Shown: positions 37,388 through 37,552 of the stretch, piece by piece
How the letters are laid out: each line of letters begins with the position of its first letter
Numbering within the stretch: the first letter of the stretch is position 1
Origin: a virus
Virus record (IMG/VR): IMGVR_UViG_3300033999_000356
Coordinates: 1-37,552 of that record
Length of the DNA stretch: 37,552 nt
Reading direction: 5' to 3' (one strand)
Translations under genes and position numbers: made by a program
The notes under the pieces: generated by a model
What the model was told of the DNA's origin: nothing
Database searches by the model: none
What the model saw: only the letters and a program-made list of their open reading frames with translations

Positions 37388-37552
37388 ATGGCAGTGCGGC
37401 TGATGCGATATGGTAGCGCGGTGAAACGCTGGATCGCCGCCGGGCGGCCGGTGCGAAGCGACGATCGCGTGCGAGAAATCTTCGACACGCTGTGCCGCCC
37501 TTGCGAACGCTTCGACGCCACGCGGCAGACCTGCCGGTTGTGCGGCTGCCAC
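37388..37552 (+). CDS. Small Cys-rich protein, 5' part (runs off the window)
   Basis: ATG 37388 follows the polyserine gene by two bases. Fifty-five codons are visible (MAVRLMRYGSAVKRWIAAGR to LCRPCERFDATRQTCRLCGC-H) and the frame is open at the window end. The four-Cys arrangement CRPCE-x8-CRLCGC suggests a zinc knuckle. I recall similar Cys-rich small proteins encoded after tail genes in planctomycete prophages. The function is unknown. Confidence 0.65.
   Translation, partial: MAVRLMRYGSAVKRWIAAGRPVRSDDRVREIFDTLCRPCERFDATRQTCRLCGCH

Noticed and set aside
1-37552. Full amber (TAG) recoding of the element
   Set aside because: TAG ends at least two convergent genes where readthrough would create an overlap of about 300 bases, and the two interrupted codons would need different amino acids. 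Kept only as an open possibility for single sites.
1-37552. tRNA genes as integration targets
   Set aside because: No cloverleaf with a TTC-x-A-x-x-C arm was seen while reading the gaps; a tRNA search program would be needed for certainty.

Overview
The window is the left and middle part of a tailed-phage genome integrated in a GC-rich bacterium. I infer a planctomycete host (Pirellulales-like). The reasons are the trio of DUF2924 protein, large serine recombinase and small HTH protein, and several short genes whose sequences I recognise from planctomycete prophages; no host marker gene is present. No rRNA, tRNA or CRISPR array was seen. The right edge is still inside phage genes.

Layout. 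1-745: a MntA/HepT-type toxin-antitoxin pair with a one-base frameshift in hepT, closed by a strong bidirectional terminator. 888-3591: the integration cassette. 3654-5850: an operator/promoter-like site followed by two coupled genes of unknown function. 5961-8203: early genes (unknown protein, sigma factor, PD-(D/E)XK nuclease), each behind a leader with nested inverted repeats. 8204-15303: a tightly packed replication and recombination operon with many ATGA overlaps (Sak4-like ATPase, DUF669 SSB-like protein, resolvase-like nuclease, phosphoesterase, SF2 helicase, DUF5664 nucleotide hydrolase, primase-polymerase). 15304-15865: a 562-bp stretch dense in repeats, a plausible origin. 15866-17774: ParB-like/DNA methyltransferase fusion, a small Cys protein, and a DUF1937 gene with an amber codon.

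17819-20434 is the only minus-strand block: class II glutamine amidotransferase, a 96-aa protein, a carboxylate-amine ligase (amidoligase) and a HARE-HTH-like protein. A 92-nt leader is present twice in it. 20576-37552 is the morphogenesis region: terminase, portal, Mu-gpT-like capsid fused to a protease, decoration and head-tail proteins, a secreted/papain-like/membrane group that may serve lysis, then tail genes with a textbook -1 frameshift site, tape measure, distal tail proteins and a polyserine protein. The gene set fits a siphovirus.

Most noteworthy: (i) the amidoligase plus amidotransferase cargo with duplicated leader; (ii) the unrecognised two-gene module beside the integrase; (iii) structured leaders before four consecutive early genes, including a possible H-type pseudoknot and a hairpin that sequesters a ribosome binding site; (iv) in-frame TAG codons in the capsid-protease and DUF1937 genes; (v) the frameshift site. 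Three lesions (hepT frameshift and two TAGs) suggest either prophage decay or sequencing error. All functional statements come from reading the sequence; no database search was run.
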